Below are positions 35,555-45,012 of a stretch of DNA of 64,000 nucleotides, one piece after another; within the stretch, counting starts at the first letter, position 1; each line of letters starts with the position of its first letter. The DNA lies in assembly GCF_020594515.1 (NCBI RefSeq), contig NZ_JAJCTH010000011.1, positions 1 through 64,000 of the forward strand. The letters run 5' to 3'. Under the pieces are notes generated by a model, which saw only the letters and a program-made list of their open reading frames with translations, ran no database searches and was not told the origin of the DNA. This DNA comes from Rhodoferax sp. U2-2l. Its GTDB lineage: Bacteria; Pseudomonadota; Gammaproteobacteria; Burkholderiales; Burkholderiaceae_C. Made by a program: the position numbers and the translations under genes.

Positions 35555-35597
35555 GTTCGGCACCGCACAGACCCCCCGGGGCCCCGTTGCCCATACT
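35555..35597 (+). promoter_or_regulatory. Shared palindromic promoter element, copy B-plus
   Basis: GTTCGGCACCGCACAGAC (35555-35572), six bases, GGGCC, then -10-like CATACT (35592-35597). It faces the 80-residue membrane protein and glucan synthase genes. Its left half-site is weaker than in other copies, but the right half and the downstream layout match copies A and D. Confidence 0.55.
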
Positions 35598-35676
35598 CCA
35601 GCCAACGACTCCCCAGCCCATGACGGCACGCCCCAACCGCGCGCCACCACTGCCAACCTTAACCCAGGGCCACTCC

Positions 35677-35919
35677 ATGAACACCTTTGCTTACCGACCC
35701 CACTGCTGGAGCACGGCATCGAACGGTCTCGTCACAGACACCTCAGCGATCGACCTGCTGACCCTGGGCGAGCACCTGGACCACTGTCAAAGCGGCAACC
35801 GCCATCTGCGCTCCCTGCACTGTGCTGCCCAAAACATACGCGGCTTCATGGCCGCACGGATCGTCACCACGGTGATGCTGGTGGTCGTCATTTTGGGCGC
35901 AAACCTCTGGCTGTTGTAG
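35677..35919 (+). CDS. Small membrane protein preceding the glucan synthase
   Basis: 80 residues from the ATG at 35677. A polar N-terminal part with Cys/His (RPHCWST, LDHCQSGNRH, LHCAAQN) precedes one C-terminal helix (ARIVTTVMLVVVILGANLWLL). I do not recognise the family. Its stop lies 9 bp before the glucan synthase start, so the two are co-transcribed. It may assist or localise the synthase. Confidence 0.65.
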   Translation: MNTFAYRPHCWSTASNGLVTDTSAIDLLTLGEHLDHCQSGNRHLRSLHCAAQNIRGFMAARIVTTVMLVVVILGANLWLL

Positions 35920-35928
35920 GGCCGCGCC

Positions 35929-38900
35929 ATGGTGCGCACCCCCTTGCTTGACCTGTTGCCAGAGGCACCCCCCGCGCTGCTTGACCTGCTGAACCCGGCT
36001 CTCGGGCCGGTTCAGGTACCGATTCGCTCGGAAATTTTTGGCCCGCAACGGTTTGCCCAACACGGCCGCAGCCTGGCCGAAACGCACCGCGCCGCGCGCT
36101 CCTCATTTGGGGCAGGCGGTTTTTTCCCGCGCATCCAGGGCAACATCACCGCGCTGCGCGAGGCGCACGCCTACATCGGTGCGCTGGCCGTGACCGGCTA
36201 CGACATCAGCCCCGCGGCCGAATGGCTGCTGGACAACTTTCACCTGGTCGAAGCCCAGCTCAAGGAGATCCGGCAAGGTCTGCCGCGCAGCTTCTACCGC
36301 GAATTGCCGCTGCTGCAAGACGAGCCACTGGCCGGCCTGCCGCGCATTTATGGCGTGGCTTGGGCGTTTGTGGCGCACACCGACGGCGCGTTTGACGAAC
36401 CCATGCTGATGGCGTTTTTGACCGCTTATGAAGAGGTGCGCCAGCTCAACCTGAGCGAAATGTGGGCGCTGCCCACCACATTGCGGGTGGTGCTGGTGGA
36501 GAACCTGCGCCGCCTGGCCGAGAGCATTGCCACCCACAAGGCCGCCCGCGAGGCCGCCAACCTGTGTTTTGATGTCATCGACACCCTCTCGCTGGCATCG
36601 CTGGACGAGCTGCTGGGCCAGCTCAACACCCGAGGTGTGGGCCAGGTGTTTCTGCTGCAGATGGCCCTGCGGCTGCAAGACCACCGCCTCGCCCGGCTCG
36701 ACGGTGAGCAGGCGGCACTGCAAACCTGGCTGACGCAAGCCCTGCCCGACATGCCCGCGGTGCAGGCACAGCAGATCGCCGACCAGGCCGCCGACAACCT
36801 GAGCGTGAGCAACGCCATCACCTCGCTGCGCGCCATTGGCGACGCCGACTGGCCCGACATCATTGCCCGCACCAGCGCGCTGATGCAGTTGATGCTGACC
36901 CAGCCGGTGTTTGCTGCTGAAGACAACACCACCCGCGACCAGAGCCTGCACGCCATCGAACGGCTGGCCCGCTTGAGCGGCCACCCCGAGGTGCACGTGG
37001 CGCAGCAGTTGCTGGCGCTGATGGCCAGTCGTGGCGGACAGCCACCCGCCGCTCCAACAGCCACAGACATGGATGCCGGATCGGTGTCCGGCATGACAAC
37101 CTCGTCCACCCACGGCCTGGGTCACAGCAACGACAAGGGCGCGGTGGTGGCCCACTGGTTGCTGGGGTCGGGCAGGCCCGCACTGATGCAGGCGCTGGGC
37201 ATGAGCCCGCTGCGCGCGCGGCTGTGGCTGCTGGTGTCGCGCCGCCTGGCGCTGCCGCTCTACCTGGGCACGCTGCTGGCGGCGCTGGCGCTGCTGTTGT
37301 GGCTGCTGTTGCGCCACACCCCGCAGCCTGCGGGCTGGAGCCTGGCGGTGGTGGGCCTGCTGGCGCTGTTTCCGGCGTCTGAAGCGGTGGTGGCGATGAT
37401 CAACCGGCTGATCAGCGAGTCGGCCCGACCGCAGCACCTGCCGCGGCTGGCGCTGGCCAGCGGCATCCCAGAGGCACACCGGGTGCTGGTGGTCATTCCA
37501 GGCATGCTGGGCAGCGCGCGTGCGGCGACCGAGCTGGCCCACCGGCTGCACCTGCACTACCTGGCCAACCCCGAACCCCAGGCGCAGTTTGCCTTGCTGA
37601 CCGACTGGCCCGACGCCGACACCCAATCGCTACCCGATGACGCAGCCCATCTAGCCCGTGCCGTGGCGCAGATTCAGGCACTCAACGCCCGTTTCCCCGA
37701 AGCCCTTGACAGCCTGGGCGCGCCGCGCTTCATCCTGCTGCACCGCGCGCGCGCGTTCAGCGAGTCCGAGCAGCGCTGGATCGGCTGGGAGCGCAAACGC
37801 GGCAAGCTCGAAGGACTGATCACTGCGCTGGCCACCGGGCACCACAGCCCTTTCATCGACCTGGGCGACACCTCGCGCCTGGCGCCGGGGGTGGTGTCGG
37901 TGCTCACCCTGGACAGCGACACCCAGCTGCCACCGGGTCGCCTGCGTGAACTGGTGGGCGTGGCGGCGCACCCGCACAACCAGCCCCGGCTGGACGCCAC
38001 CCGCCTGCGGGTGGTCTCGGGCTACGGCATCCTGCAGCCGAGGGTGGCGACACCGCTGCCCGATCTGAGCGAATTCACCCGCTACCACTGGCTGTTTGCC
38101 GGCCAGTGCGGCATGGACCCTTACAGCGCCGCCAGTTCCGAGGTCTACCAGGATGTGTTTTCCGAGGGCACGTTCACCGGCAAGGGCTTGCTGCATGTGC
38201 AGGCCGTTCACGCGGTGCTGGCCGGGCGCCTGCCCGAGGGCCAGGTGCTCAGCCACGACCTGATCGAAGGCTCGATGGCCCGTTGCGCCACTGTGACCGA
38301 CATCTCGGTGATTGAAGACGCGCCGTTCCATGCCGATGTGGCCGCCTCGCGCGTGCACCGCTGGACGCGTGGCGACTGGCAGTTGCTGCCGCTGATGCTG
38401 CAGCCGCGCCGCTACGGCCTGCGCGCCATCCACCTCTGGAAGATGACCGACAACCTGCGCCGCTCGCTGGTGGCACCGATGTCGCTCGGGCTGCTGCTGG
38501 TCAGCCTGGCGGGCGTGGGCCTGTCGCCGTGGGCGGCGCTGCTGCTGGTGCTGTCGGCATTTACCGCCGGGCCGCTGATGGGCGCCCTGGCGGGCTTGCT
38601 GCCCAGCCGCAGTGACCTGGCCGTGCGCCACTTTTACCGGGAGGCGCTGACCGACCTGGCGCGCACCCTGCTGGGTGGCCTGTGGCTGCTGGCCGAGCTG
38701 TTGCAGCAGGCCCTGGCCAGTCTGGATGCCATCACCCGGGCGCTGTACCGCACGTTGGTCAGCCGGCGCCACCTGCTGCAGTGGACCCCCGCTGCGGTGG
38801 CGCAGGCGCAGGCCAAAACCACCTTGCCGGACATCGCCCGCCAGCACTGGCGCGAACCGCTGGCTGCGCTGGTGCTGTTGGTCGGGCTGCTGTTGCTGGC

Positions 38901-41900
38901 CACACCCTGGCCCACGCTGGCAATCACGCTGTGTCTGGTGTGGGGCGCCTCGCCGGTCTGGACCTGGTGGGTCAGCCGGGTCTGCACGCTGTGTGCCGAC
39001 GCGCAGCTGCCCGCCAGCGACCAAACCTACCTGCACAGCGTGGCGCGCGACACCTGGCGCCTGTTCGAGCGCTGCGTGGGCCCCGATGACCACCACCTGC
39101 CACCCGACAACCTGCAAACCCTACCGCACGACCTGGTGGCGCACCGCACCTCGCCCACCAACATCGGCATGTACTTGCTCAGCGCCACCTGCGCCCGGCA
39201 ATTTGGCTGGATCGGCACGCAAGAGCTGCTGGCCCGGCTGGACGCCACCCTGGCCACGCTGAACCAGATGGAGCGTTACCGCGGCCATTTCATGAACTGG
39301 TACGACACCCTGACCGCGCAGCCGTTGTGGCCGATGTATGTCTCCACCGTGGACAGCGGCAACCTCTGCGGCCACCTGCTGGCCGTGGCCCAGGCCTGCC
39401 TGGAGTTTGCCGAGCACCCCCTGGATGACGCCGCCAGCCAGCGCGCCCTGCAGGCCTCCAGCGCCCGACTGCGTCCGCTGCTCAAAACGCGCCACCAGCT
39501 GTCCGCCTTGCAGCGCGAAGAACTGGGCTGGCTGCTGCGGGACCACCGCAACACCCGCCAATCCGCCCGGCTGGATGCGCAGGCCCGGGCCGACACCGGC
39601 CAGAGCGACGTGACCGAGCTCACCCGGCAACGCCTGTTAGCCATGGCCCACGCGCTGTCCGCCCTGGCGTGGGAGGCTGATTTCGCGTTTCTGTACTCCA
39701 GCAAACGCCATCTGTTGCACATCGGCTACCGGGTGGCCGAACACCAGCTGGACAACAGCTTCTACGACCTGCTCGCCTCCGAGTCGCGCCTGACCAGCCT
39801 GCTCGGCGTGGCCCGGGGCGACCTGCCGGTGCGGCACTGGGCGCATCTGGGGCGGCCCTTGTTTGCCCACGGCGCCGATGTGGGCCTGCGCTCCTGGAGC
39901 GGCTCCATGTTCGAGTACCTGATGCCCAGCCTGGTCCTCAAGGAGCCGCGCGGCAGCGTGTTGTTTGAAGCCTGCCACACCGCGCTGCTGGAACAGGTGG
40001 CGTTTTCCAAGGCACTGGGCGTGCCCTGGGGCATCTCGGAGTCAGCCTATGGCGCCAGCGACTACACGTTGGCATACCAATATGCACCGCAAGGTGTGCC
40101 GCGGCTGGCCTTGCGTCGCACCCCGCCCGATGAGCTGGTGATTGCCCCCTACGCCACCGGTTTGGCGGCGCTGCTGGACCCGCTGCTGGCGCGGCAGAAT
40201 TTTGTCGCCCTCGAATTGCTGGGCGCCCGCGGTCGCTACGGCTTCATCGAGGCGCTGGACTACACGGTGGCCCGGCGGGTCGGTAACGAGCCGTATGTGC
40301 CGGTGTCCACCTTCATGGCCCACCACCAGGGCATGACCATCGTGGCGCTGGCCAATGTGCTCTTGGGCCATGCCCCGCAGCGCTGGGGCATGGCCAATGC
40401 CCACCTGCAGGCGGTCACCATCTTGCTGCATGAGCGCATTCCGCGCGAAGTCTCCAGCCTGCACGCCCCGGCGGCCAACCTGCGCCGCCAGGCCCAACGC
40501 CGCCAAACCCAGGGCCTGCTGCGCGAGGTGCTGCCCGGCGGCCAGGCGGTGGCGCCGACCCAATTGCTCTCGAACGGGCGCTACAGCGTGTTGTTGCGCG
40601 CCAATGGCGCTGGCAGCAGCCGCTGGGACCACATGGGCATCACCCGCAGCCGCGACGACGCGCTGCGTGACGACCGGGGCAGCTTCTTCTACCTGCGGCG
40701 CAGCCTGCAGCCCGAGTTGTTTTCCCTGACCCAGCACCCGGCGCCCGACCCGGCGGCCAGCTACGCCAGCGTGTTCCATGCCGACCGCGTCTGTTTTGAC
40801 ACCAGCTGGGACGACCTGCAAACCCAGATGACGGTTTGGGTCAGCCCCGAGGACGACATCGAGTTCCGCCAGGTGGAGCTGCGCAACCTGGGTGAGCTGC
40901 CGCTGGACATCGAGTTGATGTCGGCCTTTGAGGTCACGCTGTCTGAGGCGCGCGCTGATGAGGCGCACCCAGCGTTCACCAACCTGTTTATCAGCGCCCA
41001 ATGGCTGGCCTCGCACCAGGCGCTGCTGATGGCGCGCAAGCCGCGCCTGGCCACCGAGCAGGGCCTGCACTTGGCGCACTTCCTCACCGACAGCAATGCG
41101 CCCCTGCAGCAGGTGCGCCTGTGCGCCGACCGCCCAAGCTGGCAAGGCCGCAACCGCCCCGCCAGCCAGCCACTGGCCCGGATGCGCCTGGCACCCACCG
41201 CAGCAGCCGACGGCGAGGCGGTCACGCTCGACACCGGGCTGGACCCGGTGTGCGCCCTGTCGGCCCGGATTCAGATTGCGCCCGGCGCCAAGGCACGGTT
41301 GACCTTCGCCACCGCGGTGGCGCAAAACCCGGACACCCTGCGCGCGGTCATCGACAAATACCGCCTGGCCAGCAACGTGGCGCGCGCCTCATTGATGTCT
41401 GCCACCTTGAGCGGCATCCGGCTGCGCGCGCTGCGCATCAGCGCCGAGAACTTCGCCACCGTGCAAAGCCTGACCAGCGCGCTGGTTTTGAGCCTGACCC
41501 GACCCCAGGCGCGCGCGGTGCGGGACCCGGGCACCGCCGCGCAGGTGTGCGACCGCCGCCTGCTGTGGCGCTTTGGCATCTCGGGGGACCTGCCGGTGGT
41601 GCTGGCGCTGGTCAGCGTCAACGAGGGCCTGGGCCTGGTCCGCACCCTGTCGCAGGCGATGGGCCTGTGGCTGTGGGGCAATGTGGCGTGTGACCTGGTG
41701 GTGATCAACGCCGAGCCAGCCTCGTACCTGATGACGCTGGACCGCACCATTGCCGCCCTGCGCGACCGCCACGCGGCCGATGTCAACGCCAAGGTGGGCA
41801 CCGCCAACACGCGTTTTCATCTGTTGCGTGCCGACGACCTGAGCCGCCCCGAACTCAACACACTGCACAGCCTGGCCCGGGTGGTGTTACGTGCCGATGG

Positions 41901-44409
41901 CCGCCCGCTCGCACGCCACGTGCAGGACTGGCTGCATCTGCACGAGCTCGCCCTGCAGCGCCGGCAAGAAACCTCCACCGCCACCCTGCCAATGGCTCTG
42001 CCCGGCATCGCCCTGCCGCGCCCCAGTGTGGGCCAGTTTGCGCCCACCACGGCCGACTTTGGTTTTACCGTGTCGGCGCATCAGCGCCCGCCCCGGCCCT
42101 GGATCAACGTGCTGGCCAACGCCGACTTTGGCGCGCACCTGTCCGAGGCCGGTGGCGGCTATACCTGGGCCATCAACAGCCGCCTGAACCAGCTCACCGG
42201 CTGGTCCAACGACCCGTTGTCTGACCCGCCGTCCGAGTGGTTTTTGCTGCAGGACAGCCAAACCCGCGAGGTCTGGCCGGTGGCACCCGGCGCGGGGGTA
42301 CATAACGCCCGCACCTACCAGGTCACGCACGGCCAGGGGTTCACCCGCGTGGCGCACCGCCACGCTGATCTGGCGGTCACCGCCACCTGGTGCGTGGATG
42401 CCAACACCGCCATCAAACAGGTGCACATCACCCTGACCAACCACGGCCACCGCACCCTGCAACTGCGCCTGATCGGCCTGGCCGAATGGCTGATGGGCGC
42501 CAACCGCAGCGACCGCGCCACCGTGCGCACCGCCGTGCTGCAACAGGGCGGGGTAACTGCGCTGCTGGCCACCCAGCTTGAACGCGCCGCCGGGTTTGGC
42601 CAGGGCTCGGCTTTCCTGAGCCTGGCCGACAGCGGTACCCAGGCCACCGACTGGACCTGTGACCGGCGGGAGTTTTTTGACGCCCGTGGCCGCCTGGTGC
42701 TGCCCGACCACCTGGGCGAGCGCAGCGGCGACGGGCTGGACCCTTGCGCCGCACTCGCCACGCAACGCGTCATCGGCGCCGGGCAGTCGGCCCAGGTCAA
42801 CTTTTTGCTTGGCTACGCCCCCAGCGCCGACCAGGTCGGGCCGCTGCTGGCGCAGGCCAGCGCCCTGCCCGCGGCCAACCGGCTGGCGCAGGTGTGCGCC
42901 AGCTGGGACACACTGCTGGGCGCCACCACCGTCACCACGCCTGACCCGCTGCTGGACGCGCTGGTGAACCGTTGGCTGCTGTACCAGGCGGTGTCTTGCC
43001 GACTGTGGGCCAAGTCGGGCTTTTACCAGGCCGGTGGCGCCACCGGTTTTCGTGACCAGTTGCAAGACGCCATGGCGCTGGCCTGGGCGGCACCAGACAC
43101 GTTGCGCGCGCAAATCGTGTTGCACGCCTCGCGCCAGTTTGTCCAGGGCGATGTGCAGCATTGGTGGCACGCGCCCACCGGCGCGGGGGTGCGTACCCAT
43201 TTTTCGGACGACCGGCTGTGGCTGGTGGCGGCCTGCGCCCACTACCTGCAAGCCACCGACGACACCAGCGTGCTCGACGAGCAGGTGCCGTTTCTGGAAG
43301 GCAGCACCATTGCGCCCGGCGCCGAAGACGCCTACGACAGCCCGGCCATCAGCGCCGAGACAGCGTCGGTCTACGAACACACCGCGCGCGCCATCGACCG
43401 CAGCCTGGCGCTGGGTAGCCACGGCCTGCCGCTGATGGGCAGCGGTGACTGGAACGACGGCATGAACCGGGTCGGCATCGAAGGCCGCGGTGAATCGGTC
43501 TGGCTGGCCTGGTTTTTGTGCCGCCTGATCACCGACTTTGCGCCGTGGGCACTGGCGCGCGGTGACAGCGCTCGGGTGCAGCGCTGGCAACACGTGGCCG
43601 CCGGGCTGAAGCAGACGCTGGCCAGCACCGCCTGGGACGGCCAGTGGTTCAAACGCGCCTACTTTGACGATGGCCAGCCGCTGGGCTCCCACGTCAACAC
43701 GCAAGGCCGCATCGACCTGATTGCCCAGGCCTGGGCCGTGCTCTCAGGCGCCGCGCCGCCCGAGCTGGCGCGCGAGGCCATGGCGTCGGCCGAAACGCAT
43801 CTGGTGGACCCGCAGATGGGGCTGATCAAGCTGCTGGACCCGCCTTTGAGCGATGCGCTGCCCAGCGCCGGTTACATCCAGGCCTACCCGCCCGGTGTGC
43901 GCGAGAACGGTGGCCAGTACAACCACGCCGGCATCTGGGGGATGATGGCGCAGGCCGAGGTGTCCGGCGGCGATGTCGCCTACCGCTATTTCACCTACCT
44001 GAGCCCGGCGCACCGCGCCAGCCACCCCACGCGCGGCCCGCTGTATGGTCTGGAGCCGTATGTGATGGCGGCCGACGTGTACAGCCAGCCGCCGTATGTG
44101 GGCCGTGGCGGCTGGAGCTGGTACACCGGGGCGGCCGCCTGGATGCACCGCGCCACCATCGAATCCATCTTTGGCCTTAAACAAACCGCGCAGACCCTGG
44201 CCTTTACCCCGCACTTGCCGAGCCACTGGCCGCAGGCAGAGATCACGCTGGTGCGTGGCACGCGCCAGATGCGCTTCATCCTGCTGCGCGCGTCACCCGA
44301 AGCCGCCGTGCAGGCCGCCGCCCAGCACGGCGCCACCCTGCTGGCACCGGGCCAGCAACTGCATTGGACAGAGCTGCCAGAGCACACCAGCTTTGTGATC
44401 ACGGTGTAG
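35929..44409 (+). CDS. ndvB: Cyclic beta-1,2-glucan synthase (GT84-GH94)
   Basis: 2826 residues, the usual size for NdvB/Cgs. An N-terminal cytosolic region (1-425) is followed by membrane helices (about 430-500). The GT84 glycosyltransferase domain (about 510-830) has Asp662/Asp664 (LDSDTQLPPG) and EGTFTGKGLLHV. More helices lie near 845-905 and 975-1015. A glucoamylase-like domain (about 1110-1480) is followed by two GH94-type beta-sandwich modules (about 1560-1800, 2045-2300) and the GH94 catalytic barrel with Asp2510 in SGDWNDGMN. The enzyme starts, extends, and cyclises periplasmic beta-1,2-glucan from UDP-glucose; the GH94 part sets ring size. These glucans help in osmotic adaptation. 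It is the largest gene here and intact. Confidence 0.93.
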   Translation: MVRTPLLDLLPEAPPALLDLLNPALGPVQVPIRSEIFGPQRFAQHGRSLAETHRAARSSFGAGGFFPRIQGNITALREAHAYIGALAVTGYDISPAAEWLLDNFHLVEAQLKEIRQGLPRSFYRELPLLQDEPLAGLPRIYGVAWAFVAHTDGAFDEPMLMAFLTAYEEVRQLNLSEMWALPTTLRVVLVENLRRLAESIATHKAAREAANLCFDVIDTLSLASLDELLGQLNTRGVGQVFLLQMALRLQDHRLARLDGEQAALQTWLTQALPDMPAVQAQQIADQAADNLSVSNAITSLRAIGDADWPDIIARTSALMQLMLTQPVFAAEDNTTRDQSLHAIERLARLSGHPEVHVAQQLLALMASRGGQPPAAPTATDMDAGSVSGMTTSSTHGLGHSNDKGAVVAHWLLGSGRPALMQALGMSPLRARLWLLVSRRLALPLYLGTLLAALALLLWLLLRHTPQPAGWSLAVVGLLALFPASEAVVAMINRLISESARPQHLPRLALASGIPEAHRVLVVIPGMLGSARAATELAHRLHLHYLANPEPQAQFALLTDWPDADTQSLPDDAAHLARAVAQIQALNARFPEALDSLGAPRFILLHRARAFSESEQRWIGWERKRGKLEGLITALATGHHSPFIDLGDTSRLAPGVVSVLTLDSDTQLPPGRLRELVGVAAHPHNQPRLDATRLRVVSGYGILQPRVATPLPDLSEFTRYHWLFAGQCGMDPYSAASSEVYQDVFSEGTFTGKGLLHVQAVHAVLAGRLPEGQVLSHDLIEGSMARCATVTDISVIEDAPFHADVAASRVHRWTRGDWQLLPLMLQPRRYGLRAIHLWKMTDNLRRSLVAPMSLGLLLVSLAGVGLSPWAALLLVLSAFTAGPLMGALAGLLPSRSDLAVRHFYREALTDLARTLLGGLWLLAELLQQALASLDAITRALYRTLVSRRHLLQWTPAAVAQAQAKTTLPDIARQHWREPLAALVLLVGLLLLATPWPTLAITLCLVWGASPVWTWWVSRVCTLCADAQLPASDQTYLHSVARDTWRLFERCVGPDDHHLPPDNLQTLPHDLVAHRTSPTNIGMYLLSATCARQFGWIGTQELLARLDATLATLNQMERYRGHFMNWYDTLTAQPLWPMYVSTVDSGNLCGHLLAVAQACLEFAEHPLDDAASQRALQASSARLRPLLKTRHQLSALQREELGWLLRDHRNTRQSARLDAQARADTGQSDVTELTRQRLLAMAHALSALAWEADFAFLYSSKRHLLHIGYRVAEHQLDNSFYDLLASESRLTSLLGVARGDLPVRHWAHLGRPLFAHGADVGLRSWSGSMFEYLMPSLVLKEPRGSVLFEACHTALLEQVAFSKALGVPWGISESAYGASDYTLAYQYAPQGVPRLALRRTPPDELVIAPYATGLAALLDPLLARQNFVALELLGARGRYGFIEALDYTVARRVGNEPYVPVSTFMAHHQGMTIVALANVLLGHAPQRWGMANAHLQAVTILLHERIPREVSSLHAPAANLRRQAQRRQTQGLLREVLPGGQAVAPTQLLSNGRYSVLLRANGAGSSRWDHMGITRSRDDALRDDRGSFFYLRRSLQPELFSLTQHPAPDPAASYASVFHADRVCFDTSWDDLQTQMTVWVSPEDDIEFRQVELRNLGELPLDIELMSAFEVTLSEARADEAHPAFTNLFISAQWLASHQALLMARKPRLATEQGLHLAHFLTDSNAPLQQVRLCADRPSWQGRNRPASQPLARMRLAPTAAADGEAVTLDTGLDPVCALSARIQIAPGAKARLTFATAVAQNPDTLRAVIDKYRLASNVARASLMSATLSGIRLRALRISAENFATVQSLTSALVLSLTRPQARAVRDPGTAAQVCDRRLLWRFGISGDLPVVLALVSVNEGLGLVRTLSQAMGLWLWGNVACDLVVINAEPASYLMTLDRTIAALRDRHAADVNAKVGTANTRFHLLRADDLSRPELNTLHSLARVVLRADGRPLARHVQDWLHLHELALQRRQETSTATLPMALPGIALPRPSVGQFAPTTADFGFTVSAHQRPPRPWINVLANADFGAHLSEAGGGYTWAINSRLNQLTGWSNDPLSDPPSEWFLLQDSQTREVWPVAPGAGVHNARTYQVTHGQGFTRVAHRHADLAVTATWCVDANTAIKQVHITLTNHGHRTLQLRLIGLAEWLMGANRSDRATVRTAVLQQGGVTALLATQLERAAGFGQGSAFLSLADSGTQATDWTCDRREFFDARGRLVLPDHLGERSGDGLDPCAALATQRVIGAGQSAQVNFLLGYAPSADQVGPLLAQASALPAANRLAQVCASWDTLLGATTVTTPDPLLDALVNRWLLYQAVSCRLWAKSGFYQAGGATGFRDQLQDAMALAWAAPDTLRAQIVLHASRQFVQGDVQHWWHAPTGAGVRTHFSDDRLWLVAACAHYLQATDDTSVLDEQVPFLEGSTIAPGAEDAYDSPAISAETASVYEHTARAIDRSLALGSHGLPLMGSGDWNDGMNRVGIEGRGESVWLAWFLCRLITDFAPWALARGDSARVQRWQHVAAGLKQTLASTAWDGQWFKRAYFDDGQPLGSHVNTQGRIDLIAQAWAVLSGAAPPELAREAMASAETHLVDPQMGLIKLLDPPLSDALPSAGYIQAYPPGVRENGGQYNHAGIWGMMAQAEVSGGDVAYRYFTYLSPAHRASHPTRGPLYGLEPYVMAADVYSQPPYVGRGGWSWYTGAAAWMHRATIESIFGLKQTAQTLAFTPHLPSHWPQAEITLVRGTRQMRFILLRASPEAAVQAAAQHGATLLAPGQQLHWTELPEHTSFVITV

Positions 44410-44417
44410 ATCCTTAG

Positions 44418-44456
44418 GTGCGCCAGCGCACGGACGCGCTGGCGCACACGTTTTAC
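44418..44456 (+). promoter_or_regulatory. Shared palindromic promoter element, copy F (also a 12-bp hairpin)
   Basis: GTGCGCCAGCGCACGGAC (44418-44435), four bases, TGGCG, then -10-like TTTTAC (44451-44456), upstream of the BON gene at 44541. The same bases form a perfect hairpin: 44418-44429 pairs with 44436-44447, and TTTT follows at 44451. It may therefore also terminate the glucan synthase transcript, whose stop lies 9 bp before it. Confidence 0.55.
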
Positions 44457-44540
44457 AGTTCGTCCAGCAACTGGGATGACCCCGGTTTATCGCCCGAAGG
44501 TGGTGGGGCATTCACCATCAAAATAGTCCAGGAGTCCCCT

Positions 44541-44855
44541 ATGAATATGAAACTTGCCCTCGCCGCCGTCATGACTGCCGCCGCCCTGCTGACCGCGACC
44601 GGTTGCGCTGTGAGCCGTGGCCAACAAACAGTGGGCGCCTACGTTGACGACGCCGGCATCACCACCTTGGTGAAAACACGCATGGCCGAGAGCAAACTGG
44701 TCAGCGCTTCCTCCATCAGTGTTGAAACGCTCAATGGCGTGGTGATGTTGTCCGGCTTTGCCAAGAGCAACACCGAAAAGTCTGAAGCCGAACGCATTGC
44801 CCGTGGCGTGAACAATGTCACCTCGGTCAAGAACGAGATCGCTGTTCGTCCTTGA
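44541..44855 (+). CDS. Single-BON-domain lipoprotein
   Basis: 104 residues from the ATG at 44541 with AGGAG upstream. The signal peptide ends in a lipobox (LTATGC, about residue 21). One BON domain follows (DAGITTLVKTRMAESKLVSASSISVETLNGVVMLSGFAKSNTEKSEAERIARGVNNVTSVKNEI). BON proteins (OsmY-like) bind membranes and are typically induced by osmotic or envelope stress. It has a copy-F promoter and precedes a phospholipase D-type synthase gene. Confidence 0.88.
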   Translation: MNMKLALAAVMTAAALLTATGCAVSRGQQTVGAYVDDAGITTLVKTRMAESKLVSASSISVETLNGVVMLSGFAKSNTEKSEAERIARGVNNVTSVKNEIAVRP

Positions 44856-45012
44856 TCCAACCTTGAAACGTTGAGGAAAGGTGGTTCAAGACAAACCAGT
44901 CACCTTTTCTGTGCCTGAGCCTGGCCAAAAGGCTAACGCCCTGGATTCGCCTATCGGATCGCGGGGCGTTTTTACGTCCGCTGGCTGCCCCTCCTTGTAC
45001 CCTGCCCGCTTC

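Noticed and set aside
36103..43704. Several 500-600-residue minus-strand frames opposite ndvB
   Set aside because: Shadow frames of a single intact 2826-residue protein; composition is Gln/Arg/Ala/Gly-rich without motifs.
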